In this document: positions 1-8,290 of the stretch, piece by piece
How positions within the stretch are numbered: position 1 is the stretch's first letter
Layout of the letters: each line of letters begins with the position of its first letter
NCBI GenBank assembly: GCA_040905705.1
Contig: JBBDQZ010000071.1
Span: 8,112-72,111, forward strand
Reading direction: 5' to 3'
DNA length: 64,000 bases
Source of the DNA: JBBDQZ01 sp040905705
GTDB lineage: Bacteria > Bacteroidota > Rhodothermia > Balneolales > Natronogracilivirgulaceae
The notes under the pieces: model-generated
Databases searched by the model: none
The model's input: the letters and a program-made list of their open reading frames with translations, nothing else
What the model was told of the DNA's origin: nothing
Translations under genes and position numbers: made by a program

Positions 1-39
1 TTATTTGACGATTAACCTTTAAGTGTTGTTTTCTGAATT

Positions 40-744
40 ATGGAAAAACCAAATGTAATAACTGTAGAAGCAAACGATCGTGAGATATCTAAATCCGCAT
101 TAAAAAATATGCGGGAAAACATGATGGTCCCGGCGGTTGCATACGGTCCGAAAATAAAAAAAAACCTGCATGTATATCTACCCGAGCTTGAGCTTGAGAA
201 AGTCCTTCGAACCAATAAAAAGGTCATAATCAAATTGGTGCATGGAGGCAAAGAGTACAACACCCTCCTCCAGAAAGTCGAATATGATCCGGTAACCGAC
301 AGGCCCATTCATGTGGACCTGTTCGCACTGGAAGAAAAGACACAGGTAACGCTGACCATCCCGATTCGCCTGACAGGTACACCCCAGGGCGTAACCGAGG
401 GGGGTGGCCGACTTTATCAGCCGCTTCGCAGTTTGCAGGTAAAATGTTTTCCCAAAGACATTCCGGCGGAAATAGTGCTGGATGTCTCCGAACTCACAAT
501 CGGTGACACAATCGACGTCTCCAGCATAGATGTTGAAGGTATTGAGCCTTTACGCGCTTCCTTCAGAACCATCGCTGTTATTCGTCCGCCCAAAGGCGGC
601 CTTGCTGAACTCCTCGGACTCGAAGAAGAGGAAGAAACAGAAGAAGGTGAAGAAGAAGCGGAAGGAGCTGAAAAAGAGGAACGCACTGATAGTGATGAAG
701 GCGGCGAAGCGGAAGCTTCTTCCAAATCCAAAGACGAAAGCTAA
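40..744 (+). CDS. rplY: 50S ribosomal protein L25 (CTC/TL5 form)
   Basis: Encodes a 234-residue L25 of the long CTC type, which binds 5S rRNA in the large ribosomal subunit. Residues about 1-95 form the L25 domain (VEYDPVTDRPIHVDLFAL is characteristic) and about 100-190 the C-terminal TL5/CTC beta domain. The last 40 residues are an acidic Glu/Asp-rich tail, common in Bacteroidota-like L25. The ATG at 40 is the first start that leaves the L25 domain complete. pth follows 11 nt downstream on the same strand, the usual rplY-pth pairing, so the two are probably cotranscribed. The family assignment is secure. Confidence 0.95.
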   Translation: MEKPNVITVEANDREISKSALKNMRENMMVPAVAYGPKIKKNLHVYLPELELEKVLRTNKKVIIKLVHGGKEYNTLLQKVEYDPVTDRPIHVDLFALEEKTQVTLTIPIRLTGTPQGVTEGGGRLYQPLRSLQVKCFPKDIPAEIVLDVSELTIGDTIDVSSIDVEGIEPLRASFRTIAVIRPPKGGLAELLGLEEEEETEEGEEEAEGAEKEERTDSDEGGEAEASSKSKDES

Positions 745-755
745 ATGATATCGTC

Positions 756-1313
756 ATGCCGCTAATTGTGGGTTTGGGCAACCTTGGGGAAGCGTATCAG
801 AAGACACGCCACAACATTGGATTTACCATTGTGGATCGTCTCGCCCAATCACTTTCTGCTGGTATGGAAAAGGCCGATGAGCCTTATATTCTGGGAATCG
901 GCCGTTTCAAGGGGGTCAAAACCGTTCTCATTAAACCCACCACTTATATGAATAACAGTGGTAAAGCTGTTTTGAAAGCTTGCCGAATGTTTCATTATCT
1001 TCCCAGTGACATCCTGGTTTGTTACGATGATATTAATCTTCCAACAGGAAAGATCCGGTTGCGAAAAGAAGGCAGTGCCGGTGGTCACAACGGGATGCAA
1101 AGTATTGTTGATCACCTGGGAACACATCACTTCCCCCGATTACGATTCGGAATAGACAACCAATATCAACGTGGTCAACAATCCGATTATGTTTTGTCTC
1201 CATTCGATGAGGATGAATTTCCGGTCGTCGAAGAGGGGCTGAAAACGGCGCACGATGCCGTATTGGTTTTTATCAGGGAAGGCATCGATCGTGCCATGAA
1301 TGCATGCAACTGA
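756..1313 (+). CDS. pth: Peptidyl-tRNA hydrolase
   Basis: A 185-residue Pth, which releases tRNA from peptidyl-tRNA that has dropped off the ribosome. The family residues are present: the N-terminal GLGNLGEAYQKTRHNIGF segment with the catalytic His, the YMNNSGK asparagine loop, the Asp in CYDDINLP, and the GGHNGMQSI motif. Length is normal for the family. It lies 11 nt after rplY and 54 nt before hppA. No internal terminator is evident, so it probably shares the rplY transcript. Confidence 0.96.
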   Translation: MPLIVGLGNLGEAYQKTRHNIGFTIVDRLAQSLSAGMEKADEPYILGIGRFKGVKTVLIKPTTYMNNSGKAVLKACRMFHYLPSDILVCYDDINLPTGKIRLRKEGSAGGHNGMQSIVDHLGTHHFPRLRFGIDNQYQRGQQSDYVLSPFDEDEFPVVEEGLKTAHDAVLVFIREGIDRAMNACN

Positions 1314-1367
1314 TCCACTTTTTCTTTTTCCAACGCAACATTACCGATTCACTAAAACATTAAAAAC

Positions 1368-3584
1368 ATGCTTACAATAATTTATTTGATACCTGTTGCC
1401 GGTATTATCGCTCTGCTATTCACCTATATTAAATCCAACTGGGTGGCCAGGCAGGAGGCCGGAACAGAGAAGATGTCCGTGATCTCCGGACATATTTATG
1501 AAGGCGCGATGGCTTTTCTGAAAGCTGAGTACCGTGTCCTGGCGGTTTTTGTAGTGATTATTGCCATACTATTAGGCCTTCACGGCTCAATAACAGAGGG
1601 CTCCTCACCATTAGTTGCACTGTCATTTGTTGTAGGAGCATTATGCTCCGGTTTGGCCGGATTTATCGGGATGAGAGTAGCTACCAAGGCCAATGTCCGA
1701 ACAGCACATGCGGCACGGACCAGCCTCAATAAAGCACTCAGTGTTGCCTTTACCGGCGGTTCCGTCATGGGCCTCGGCGTTGTCGGGCTCGGCATTCTCG
1801 GCCTGGGACTTCTTTTATGGTTATATACAAGCGTTTTCGGTTTTATCCCCGCCCATGAAACCGGTGCAGATATTCAAGCCACACTCACTCAGATTATTAC
1901 CGTAATCACCGGGTTTTCTTTCGGTGCTTCGTCTATTGCCCTTTTTGCCCGTGTCGGTGGCGGCATTTACACCAAAGCAGCTGATGTCGGGGCTGATCTT
2001 GTAGGGAAAGTGGAAGCAGGAATCCCCGAGGACCACCACCTTAATCCAGCCACTATCGCCGATAATGTAGGGGATAATGTGGGGGACGTCGCCGGAATGG
2101 GAGCCGATCTTTTTGAGTCTTTTGTTGGATCTATTATTGCCGCCATGGTACTGGGTGTTGTATTCATGTCGTCGCAAACCTTTGTAGATGAATCGGTATT
2201 CGGTAATTTGAGCGGGGTGATTCTTCCCCTTGTATTGGCCGGAACCGGAATCATTATTTCCATCATCGGAACCTATTTTGTTCGTGTGAAAGAAGGCGGA
2301 AATCCACAAACAGCTCTTAATACCGGTGAAATAGTTGCTGCGGGCCTGCTGGTAGTCACGTTCTACTTCCTGATCACCTGGATCATGCCGGCGAGCTGGA
2401 CCTATACAGATGTACTTTACGGTGTGGAAAGGACCATTTCATCCCACGGTATCTTTTTTGCCTCCACGATCGGCTTGATTGCCGGTCTTCTGATCGGATT
2501 TATTACCGAATACTTTACCGGAGTGGGTAAAAAACCGGTGATCAATATCGCAAGACAATCGATTACCGGGCCTGCCACCAATATTATCGCCGGCCTAGGC
2601 GTAGGAATGATGTCTACCGCTCTGCCCATTCTTATTATCGCCATTGCCATCATGACCACCTTCGAATTTGCCGGACTTTATGGCATTGCCATCGCCGCTG
2701 TCGGCATGCTATCTACTCTGGGTATACAGCTTGCTGTGGATGCATACGGCCCGATTGCCGACAATGCCGGCGGTATAGCTGAAATGGCGGAATTACCGCC
2801 AGAGGTGCGTAACAGAACTGATCAGCTGGATGCTGTCGGTAATACGACCGCCGCTATCGGAAAAGGATTTGCCATCGGATCGGCAGCACTTACCGCCCTT
2901 GCCTTGTTTGGCGCATTTATGACCTCCGCCAACATCCAGGTAATCGACATCTCCCAGGCCGGAGTAATCGCTGGACTTTTTGTGGGGGCTATGCTGGCAT
3001 TCGTCTTTTCCGCGCTCTCTATGGGAGCTGTCGGACGTGCCGCCATGTCGATGATCCAGGAAGTGAGACGTCAGTTTAATGATATCCCGGCATTGAAAAA
3101 TGCACTGGAAGTGATGCGTAAAAACGCCGGAAAAGAACAAAGTGAATGGACTGACAAAGATAAGAAGACCTTTGTAAAAGCGGAAAATGCAGCTCAATAC
3201 GGGCGATGTGTTGAAATTTCGACGAAAGCAGCTATAAAAGAGATGGTCCTTCCGGGCCTTATGGCGATTGCTGTACCTGTATTGGTAGGTTTTTTATTTG
3301 GAGCCGAGGCACTTGGCGGGCTTCTTGCCGGGGTAACGGTTTCAGGTGTGTTGATGGCGCTTTTTCAGGCTAATGCAGGCGGAGCCTGGGATAATGCCAA
3401 AAAAATGATCGAAGCCGATATTGAGTTTGATGGAACGGTTTACAGCAAAGGCTCAGAAGCCCATAAAGCAGCGGTTACCGGTGACACAGTGGGTGATCCG
3501 CTGAAAGATACGTCGGGCCCTTCACTGAATATTCTGATCAAGCTGATCTCTATTGTAGCTTTGGTGATCGCCACCGCTATATAA
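1368..3584 (+). CDS. hppA: Membrane-bound K+-dependent pyrophosphatase (Na+- or H+-pumping)
   Basis: A 738-residue integral membrane pyrophosphatase that couples PPi hydrolysis to ion export. The catalytic signature DVGADLVGKVE lies near residue 205, followed by DNVGDNVGDVAGMGADLFESF. Near residue 491 it has GNTTAAIGKG. Alanine after GNTT is the K+-dependent form, whereas K+-independent enzymes carry Lys there. The Glu of DLFESF sits where Na+-pumping enzymes such as that of Thermotoga maritima have their gate Glu. A K+-dependent Na+-PPase is therefore the best guess, and the ion is an inference. A strong intrinsic terminator follows about 95 nt downstream. Confidence 0.95.
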   Translation: MLTIIYLIPVAGIIALLFTYIKSNWVARQEAGTEKMSVISGHIYEGAMAFLKAEYRVLAVFVVIIAILLGLHGSITEGSSPLVALSFVVGALCSGLAGFIGMRVATKANVRTAHAARTSLNKALSVAFTGGSVMGLGVVGLGILGLGLLLWLYTSVFGFIPAHETGADIQATLTQIITVITGFSFGASSIALFARVGGGIYTKAADVGADLVGKVEAGIPEDHHLNPATIADNVGDNVGDVAGMGADLFESFVGSIIAAMVLGVVFMSSQTFVDESVFGNLSGVILPLVLAGTGIIISIIGTYFVRVKEGGNPQTALNTGEIVAAGLLVVTFYFLITWIMPASWTYTDVLYGVERTISSHGIFFASTIGLIAGLLIGFITEYFTGVGKKPVINIARQSITGPATNIIAGLGVGMMSTALPILIIAIAIMTTFEFAGLYGIAIAAVGMLSTLGIQLAVDAYGPIADNAGGIAEMAELPPEVRNRTDQLDAVGNTTAAIGKGFAIGSAALTALALFGAFMTSANIQVIDISQAGVIAGLFVGAMLAFVFSALSMGAVGRAAMSMIQEVRRQFNDIPALKNALEVMRKNAGKEQSEWTDKDKKTFVKAENAAQYGRCVEISTKAAIKEMVLPGLMAIAVPVLVGFLFGAEALGGLLAGVTVSGVLMALFQANAGGAWDNAKKMIEADIEFDGTVYSKGSEAHKAAVTGDTVGDPLKDTSGPSLNILIKLISIVALVIATAI

Positions 3585-3678
3585 CAGAACGGCAAAGATC
3601 CTTCATGATGATGGCACCGGCTTTTCTGTCGTCATTATGATCATGGATTGATGTGGTTTTTTCTAACGCTGTCACAAG

Positions 3679-3710
3679 GCCCCGGAATGAAATGATTCCG
3701 GGGCTTTTTT
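3679..3710 (+). terminator. Rho-independent terminator after hppA
   Basis: A perfect 10-bp GC-rich stem (GCCCCGGAAT / ATTCCGGGGC) encloses a 6-nt loop and is followed at once by six T residues. It lies downstream of hppA and closes that transcription unit. Confidence 0.9.
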
Positions 3711-3776
3711 GTTATTTTTAGAAGTGATGTCTGGAATTAATATGATTTCCGGCAAAGCAAATAGTAATAAACCCAT

Positions 3777-4559
3777 GTGGACTGGATGGATATTTTCAAG
3801 ATTATATTTGAGCATGACATAACTATAGAGCAACTCCCCGGCGAGAATACCCCTGGGCACAGGGATGCCAGTGAAACTCAAGCCGAAGAGCAGATAGACC
3901 GGGAAACACGACTGAAAGCGTATTTTCATCCGGAAAAAACCTACAACCGATATTACTTCACAGGGACTCGTATACCGGATCAACTGTCAGATTCATCGTT
4001 TTCTTCCGCCGGCCAGCGTCAAAACCCGGAGTCCCATGTTGATGGCAGAAGAGATATTGAGTTTGGGCTTACCTGTTTGAGCCGGTTTCCGGAGACCCTC
4101 AAAACCTTGAATATAATTACAGGCGATGCCAGGAAGTGGCACTCTTCCGATGGTTCGAAAACCGGAAATCTTCTTGCTCTGTTAAAAAATACAGCCCCTT
4201 TTCAAATTCTCATCAGCGGCCACAGGTCCGATCCGGATTTGCGTCCTGATCTCAGGCTGGACGATCATACCGGTATTAACGAACTCTTCGGCCCCCTTAC
4301 ACACCTGCTGGATAAAGATCACATGGTATTAATCACGGAGAAATCTCATCACGGATCAGATTTTCAACTCTTTTCCCGGCATAATCTGTTCGAAAAGATT
4401 TTTATCGAATATCAAAAAATGGTTCGGCCGGAATTTCGCTGTTTCAGCATAAACGGAAAGCGTGTTCAGAACGAGCGTTATTTTTATTTTGAGACCTGGA
4501 CACTGGATCGTCCACCCCACGGCTTTCAGGAGATTACCCCGGACGCCAGGATCAGGTGA
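3777..4559 (+). CDS. Hypothetical protein, 260 aa
   Basis: I do not recognise this protein. It starts at GTG 3777 or, more likely, at the in-frame ATG 3786 nine bases later; a stop codon lies just upstream at 3768. The composition looks like a real soluble protein, and hydrophobic strand-like stretches such as FQILISGH and HMVLITEKS suggest an alpha/beta fold. The C-terminal third is rich in aromatic residues and histidines. There is no signal peptide and no membrane segment. It stands alone between the hppA terminator and a convergent methyltransferase gene. The antisense ORF over its start is a shadow. Confidence 0.6.
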   Translation: MDWMDIFKIIFEHDITIEQLPGENTPGHRDASETQAEEQIDRETRLKAYFHPEKTYNRYYFTGTRIPDQLSDSSFSSAGQRQNPESHVDGRRDIEFGLTCLSRFPETLKTLNIITGDARKWHSSDGSKTGNLLALLKNTAPFQILISGHRSDPDLRPDLRLDDHTGINELFGPLTHLLDKDHMVLITEKSHHGSDFQLFSRHNLFEKIFIEYQKMVRPEFRCFSINGKRVQNERYFYFETWTLDRPPHGFQEITPDARIR

Positions 4560-4675
4560 TGACATTCAGAGAGGAAAATCGAACTGTCTTTCTGATGGCC
4601 AGTTATGAGACCGCGGTTATACTTGCATGGACTCGAACCCGGCCACCGTTGACCCCTGAAAACAAAATTTCCGGA

Positions 4676-5422
4676 TCATCCGCGTACAGTCATCAATAAT
4701 CTTGGACTGGCAACCGGGTCAAACTCACCCCCCTCATAGTCTCCGAAAAACGCCATTTCAGTCAGCCCAAACCCCTCAAAAACTTTTTGAAACCAATTGC
4801 GGTCATACATTTTAACACGCTCTTGGTATTGACGTTGCTCTCCGCTGGCCCCGTCTGAAAAAGAGATGGTTTTTACAACCATATCCCCCTCTATAAAACG
4901 TCTGATGCGGCATATATGATTTCCGACATCAAGCGTCTCTTCCGGCACCAGGTTCTTGCGTACGTACTCCGGGTTCAGATAATCCATCACCAGATAACTA
5001 TCATTTCCAAGATGGGATTTCATGTTTTTGATCACTGAAATATTATCGGCATCGGTATTGAAATATCCAAAACTGGTAAACAGGTTACAGACCAGGTCAA
5101 AAATACCATTGCGCCAGTTTCGCATATCACCAATATCAAAAACAACACACGATATATGTTTGTCCTGTGCTTTTTGTCGCGCTTTTTTAATCGCATACGG
5201 GGAGAGATCCACACCGGTAACCGAGTACCCCTGAAGAGCCATCAAAATAGCATGGCGTCCGCGCCCGCATCCCATATCAAGCACTTGCGGATACTTTCCG
5301 GGTGGAACATATTTCGTCAACCAGGAAACCAGTTTTGATGCCTCGGCATCGTCTCTGCTTTTATAAAGCAAATCATATAATGGACTGTCAAACCACGACT
5401 CATACCACTCTTTGGGTGTCAT
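4676..5422 (-). CDS. Class I SAM-dependent methyltransferase
   Basis: A 248-residue Rossmann-fold methyltransferase. Motif I is VLDMGCGRGRHAI near residue 48, followed by the acidic motif II (VTGVDLSPYAI) and motif III with a DIGDM segment. The C-terminal half, containing MVVKTISFSDG, is typical of small Methyltransf_25/11-type enzymes in Bacteroidota. The substrate cannot be told from sequence. It is transcribed toward the upstream hypothetical gene and diverges from pyrF, sharing a short intergenic region. The first ATG (MTPKEWYESWF) matches the usual family start. Confidence 0.88.
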   Translation of the reverse strand: MTPKEWYESWFDSPLYDLLYKSRDDAEASKLVSWLTKYVPPGKYPQVLDMGCGRGRHAILMALQGYSVTGVDLSPYAIKKARQKAQDKHISCVVFDIGDMRNWRNGIFDLVCNLFTSFGYFNTDADNISVIKNMKSHLGNDSYLVMDYLNPEYVRKNLVPEETLDVGNHICRIRRFIEGDMVVKTISFSDGASGEQRQYQERVKMYDRNWFQKVFEGFGLTEMAFFGDYEGGEFDPVASPRLLMTVRG

Positions 5423-5539
5423 ACGATTTTATTACTTTTAGTATGGAAATAATGCTGATCTTCTAATTATGCAAAAAAGCCTGCAGATGACTATGTTGCC
5501 ATGGGTGCACCATCTGACATAAAGATCAGAAAAAAACAG

Positions 5540-6415
5540 ATGAAATATATAGAAAAACTTAATGTCTCAATCCGCAATTCCAGATCGGTTTTGTGTGCAG
5601 GGCTGGATCCTGTTCCCGAGCATTTCCCGCCGGAAATCACAAATCAATACCCGTCAGAGGGGGATCAGACCATCACATTTTGCCGGCGTATTATCGAACA
5701 GTCTAAAACCGGTGTGGCTGCTTACAAAATCAACCTGGCCTATTTCGAGGCTTTGGGTTCAGAAGCTTATGATGTACTTGATGATGTACTTGACGCTATT
5801 CCTTCAGGTAAAATTATTATCGCCGATGCCAAAAGGAGCGATGTTTCCCATACAGCCGCACGCTATAAGATCGCCTTTTTTGATCGCTTCGGTTTTGATG
5901 CGATCACTTTGTCTCCTTTTATGGGAATGGAAACGATGGTTCCGTTCCTTCAGGATGAAGATCACGCTGTCTATGCACTGACCCTGACCTCCAATCCCGG
6001 TGCCGGTGATTTTATGACCCGGCCATTTGAAGGCGCTCCCACACTGAGTATGCATGTTGCCGGCCTGTTAAGGGAGCTGGACAGGCATCATCCCGGTTCC
6101 GCAGGGATGGTCATCGGTGCTACACAAAGTGACCTTTACGGCCCGGTTTTGAAAGCATATCCGAAAGCTCCCCTGCTGATACCGGGAATTGGCGCCCAAG
6201 GGGGCTCTGTAGCGGAATTGCAAAAACATTTGGCCGAACACCAGGGAATCCCTCTGATCAATGTCAGCCGCAGCCTCTCTGACTATGACCCGACAAGTAA
6301 TGATCCCTGGGATGTACAGATTGCACTACATACCGGCCGGCTGAATAAAGCTCTGCAGACCATTTCAGATCGGTATCTTCCCGATTCATCCAGTTTTGTC
6401 AATCCTTCCGGGTAA
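5540..6415 (+). CDS. pyrF: Orotidine 5'-phosphate decarboxylase (type 2)
   Basis: OMP decarboxylase makes UMP in the last step of pyrimidine synthesis. The catalytic Asp-Lys-Asp array is seen in IIADAKRSDV, and the N-terminal SVLCAGLDPVPEHFP is diagnostic of the longer subfamily 2 (about 270-300 aa). The frame is open from an ATG at 5501, but homology begins at MKYIEKL, so I place the start at ATG 5540 (291 aa). The C-terminal phosphate loop is LIPGIGAQGG. No other pyrimidine gene is adjacent. Confidence 0.94.
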   Translation: MKYIEKLNVSIRNSRSVLCAGLDPVPEHFPPEITNQYPSEGDQTITFCRRIIEQSKTGVAAYKINLAYFEALGSEAYDVLDDVLDAIPSGKIIIADAKRSDVSHTAARYKIAFFDRFGFDAITLSPFMGMETMVPFLQDEDHAVYALTLTSNPGAGDFMTRPFEGAPTLSMHVAGLLRELDRHHPGSAGMVIGATQSDLYGPVLKAYPKAPLLIPGIGAQGGSVAELQKHLAEHQGIPLINVSRSLSDYDPTSNDPWDVQIALHTGRLNKALQTISDRYLPDSSSFVNPSG

Positions 6416-6498
6416 CAGGTACCGGCAATGCGCTCGTCCCATGCAATGTTTAGTAGAGTTGAATATAAATTCATTCGTATAAAAACCGGTTGTCACCC

Positions 6499-6948
6499 AT
6501 GATCAAACCAAGTGTTACCATCTATACCGACGGCGCTTGCAGCGGAAATCCGGGGCCGGGGGGATGGGGAGCCTTGCTGCAATGGCAGGGCAAAGAGAAG
6601 ACTCTGAGCGGAGGAGAACCAGACACAACCAATAACCGGATGGAACTTACAGCTGTGGTGCAGGCTCTTAACTCATTAAAAAAACCGTGCAGCGTCGCTA
6701 TCCATAGCGACTCCGCATTGATCATCAATGCGTTTACACAGGGGTGGGTGGAAAACTGGCTTCGACGCGGATGGAAAAAATCCGACAAAAAACCCGTAGA
6801 AAATCGTGATTTATGGGAACAATTATTGAAAGCCATGAACCCGCATGATGTGACCTGGATAAAAGTCAGGGGCCATGCTGACGACAAACGCAACAACCGG
6901 GTAGACCGCCTGGCTGTTGATGCCTGCAAAAAAATACAACAAGGTTAA
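6499..6948 (+). CDS. rnhA: Ribonuclease HI
   Basis: Degrades the RNA strand of RNA-DNA hybrids in the cytoplasm. From the ATG at 6499 the protein has 149 residues with all four carboxylates: Asp11 in YTDGACSG, Glu49 in NNRMELTA, Asp71 in HSDSAL and Asp136 in RVDRLAV, plus His126 in GHADDKRNN. The frame is open back to a TTG at 6490, which would add only three residues, so the ATG is preferred. The length is that of the Escherichia coli enzyme without an N-terminal hybrid-binding domain. It converges on tsaD. Confidence 0.95.
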   Translation: MIKPSVTIYTDGACSGNPGPGGWGALLQWQGKEKTLSGGEPDTTNNRMELTAVVQALNSLKKPCSVAIHSDSALIINAFTQGWVENWLRRGWKKSDKKPVENRDLWEQLLKAMNPHDVTWIKVRGHADDKRNNRVDRLAVDACKKIQQG

Positions 6949-6976
6949 TTATTCAAAAAATGTTTAGCATGGCTTG

Positions 6977-7996
6977 TTAAATCACTGTGCTCTTATTCCA
7001 ATGGTGTCGGGCATACGGCTTTAAATGAAGATCGTCAAACAGCCCCATTTGTGCTTTGAACCATCCGGTCACTGCGATCATAGCCGCATTATCGGTACAA
7101 TATTTCGGATGAGGAATGTGCAGGGACACTCCCAGTTTATCAGCCATTTTTTGTGCTTTTTCCCTCAACATGGAATTAGCCGAAACCCCTCCGGCAATAA
7201 TCACGCTTCTGACGCCTGTTTTGCGAACCGCCTCACTCAGCTTGTGAATCAGCACATCTGTAATTGCCGCTGAAATACTGGCACACAAATCAGTTTGGTG
7301 TTCTTCCAGAAAATGATCCCGCTCATGATCCGGTAAATCCTGCAAATAATACAACACGGAAGTTTTAAGTCCGGAAAAACTGAAGTCAAGCCCTTTTTTC
7401 ATCATGGCGCGGGGGAAGTTGTAAAAATCAGGATCGCCCCGTTGCGCCAACTGGTCGATACGCGGCCCGGCCGGATAATCCAGTCCTAACAGCTTACCGA
7501 TCTTGTCGAACGCCTCCCCGGCCGCATCATCTCGTGTTTGCCCCATCAATGTGTGTTCGAGCGGACGGGTGACATGAAAAATCTGGGTATGCCCGCCCGA
7601 GACAATCAAACTCACAGAGGGAAATATCGGTTTCCCTTCAATAAACGTGGCGTAGATATGCGCATCGATGTGATTGACCCCTATAACCGGTTTGTTCCAT
7701 CGGATTGCCAGCCCTTTGGCAAAGCATAGCCCAACAAGCAATGAGCCCATCAGGCCGGGCCCTTCTGTCACGGCAATGGCATCGATATTCGCTTCGGTCA
7801 CATCGGCGTTCAACAGCGCCCGGGCTACCGTGTCACAAATCACCCGTTCGTGCGCACGTGAAGCCAGTTCCGGGACAATCCCTCCAAAATCGATGTGATC
7901 ATTTTGTGAAGCGATAATGCTCGACAGCAACTGCTCACCGTCATATACCGCTGCTGCCGTTTCGTCACAAGAAGACTCGATTCCGAGGATGATCAT
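6977..7996 (-). CDS. tsaD: tRNA N6-adenosine threonylcarbamoyltransferase
   Basis: TsaD transfers threonylcarbamoyl to A37 of ANN-decoding tRNAs, working with TsaB and TsaE. The 339-residue protein has the ASKHA-fold start ILGIESSCDETAAAV, the metal-binding His109 and His113 (NHIDAH), the GGHTQIF segment, GGVSANSMLR, and the C-terminal CTDNAAMIA metal Asp. Length is typical. It converges with rnhA across 28 nt and diverges from uvrA. Confidence 0.96.
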   Translation of the reverse strand: MIILGIESSCDETAAAVYDGEQLLSSIIASQNDHIDFGGIVPELASRAHERVICDTVARALLNADVTEANIDAIAVTEGPGLMGSLLVGLCFAKGLAIRWNKPVIGVNHIDAHIYATFIEGKPIFPSVSLIVSGGHTQIFHVTRPLEHTLMGQTRDDAAGEAFDKIGKLLGLDYPAGPRIDQLAQRGDPDFYNFPRAMMKKGLDFSFSGLKTSVLYYLQDLPDHERDHFLEEHQTDLCASISAAITDVLIHKLSEAVRKTGVRSVIIAGGVSANSMLREKAQKMADKLGVSLHIPHPKYCTDNAAMIAVTGWFKAQMGLFDDLHLKPYARHHWNKSTVI

Positions 7997-8290
7997 TTAT
8001 AAAAAGTTCGTTTATAAGAAGTCCGTTCCGGGTTAATCCGCTGAAATTTCTATTAAATAAAATCGTTTGGGCAAACCACACAAACAGGAGTATCTTGGGT
8101 TTCAGATATCTCTGAACAAGCCGTGATGAATGGATACAGCATGAATATAAAACAAACTGCATTCACCAGGATCCGAAAAGATAAGATTAACAGCAAAATA
8201 TTTCGAATGAGCCCATCAGGGATTCCGGTTTAATTATTGAGTGCAACGTAATACCTTTACCCATTCATCTGCTAATCGAACACAACATTC

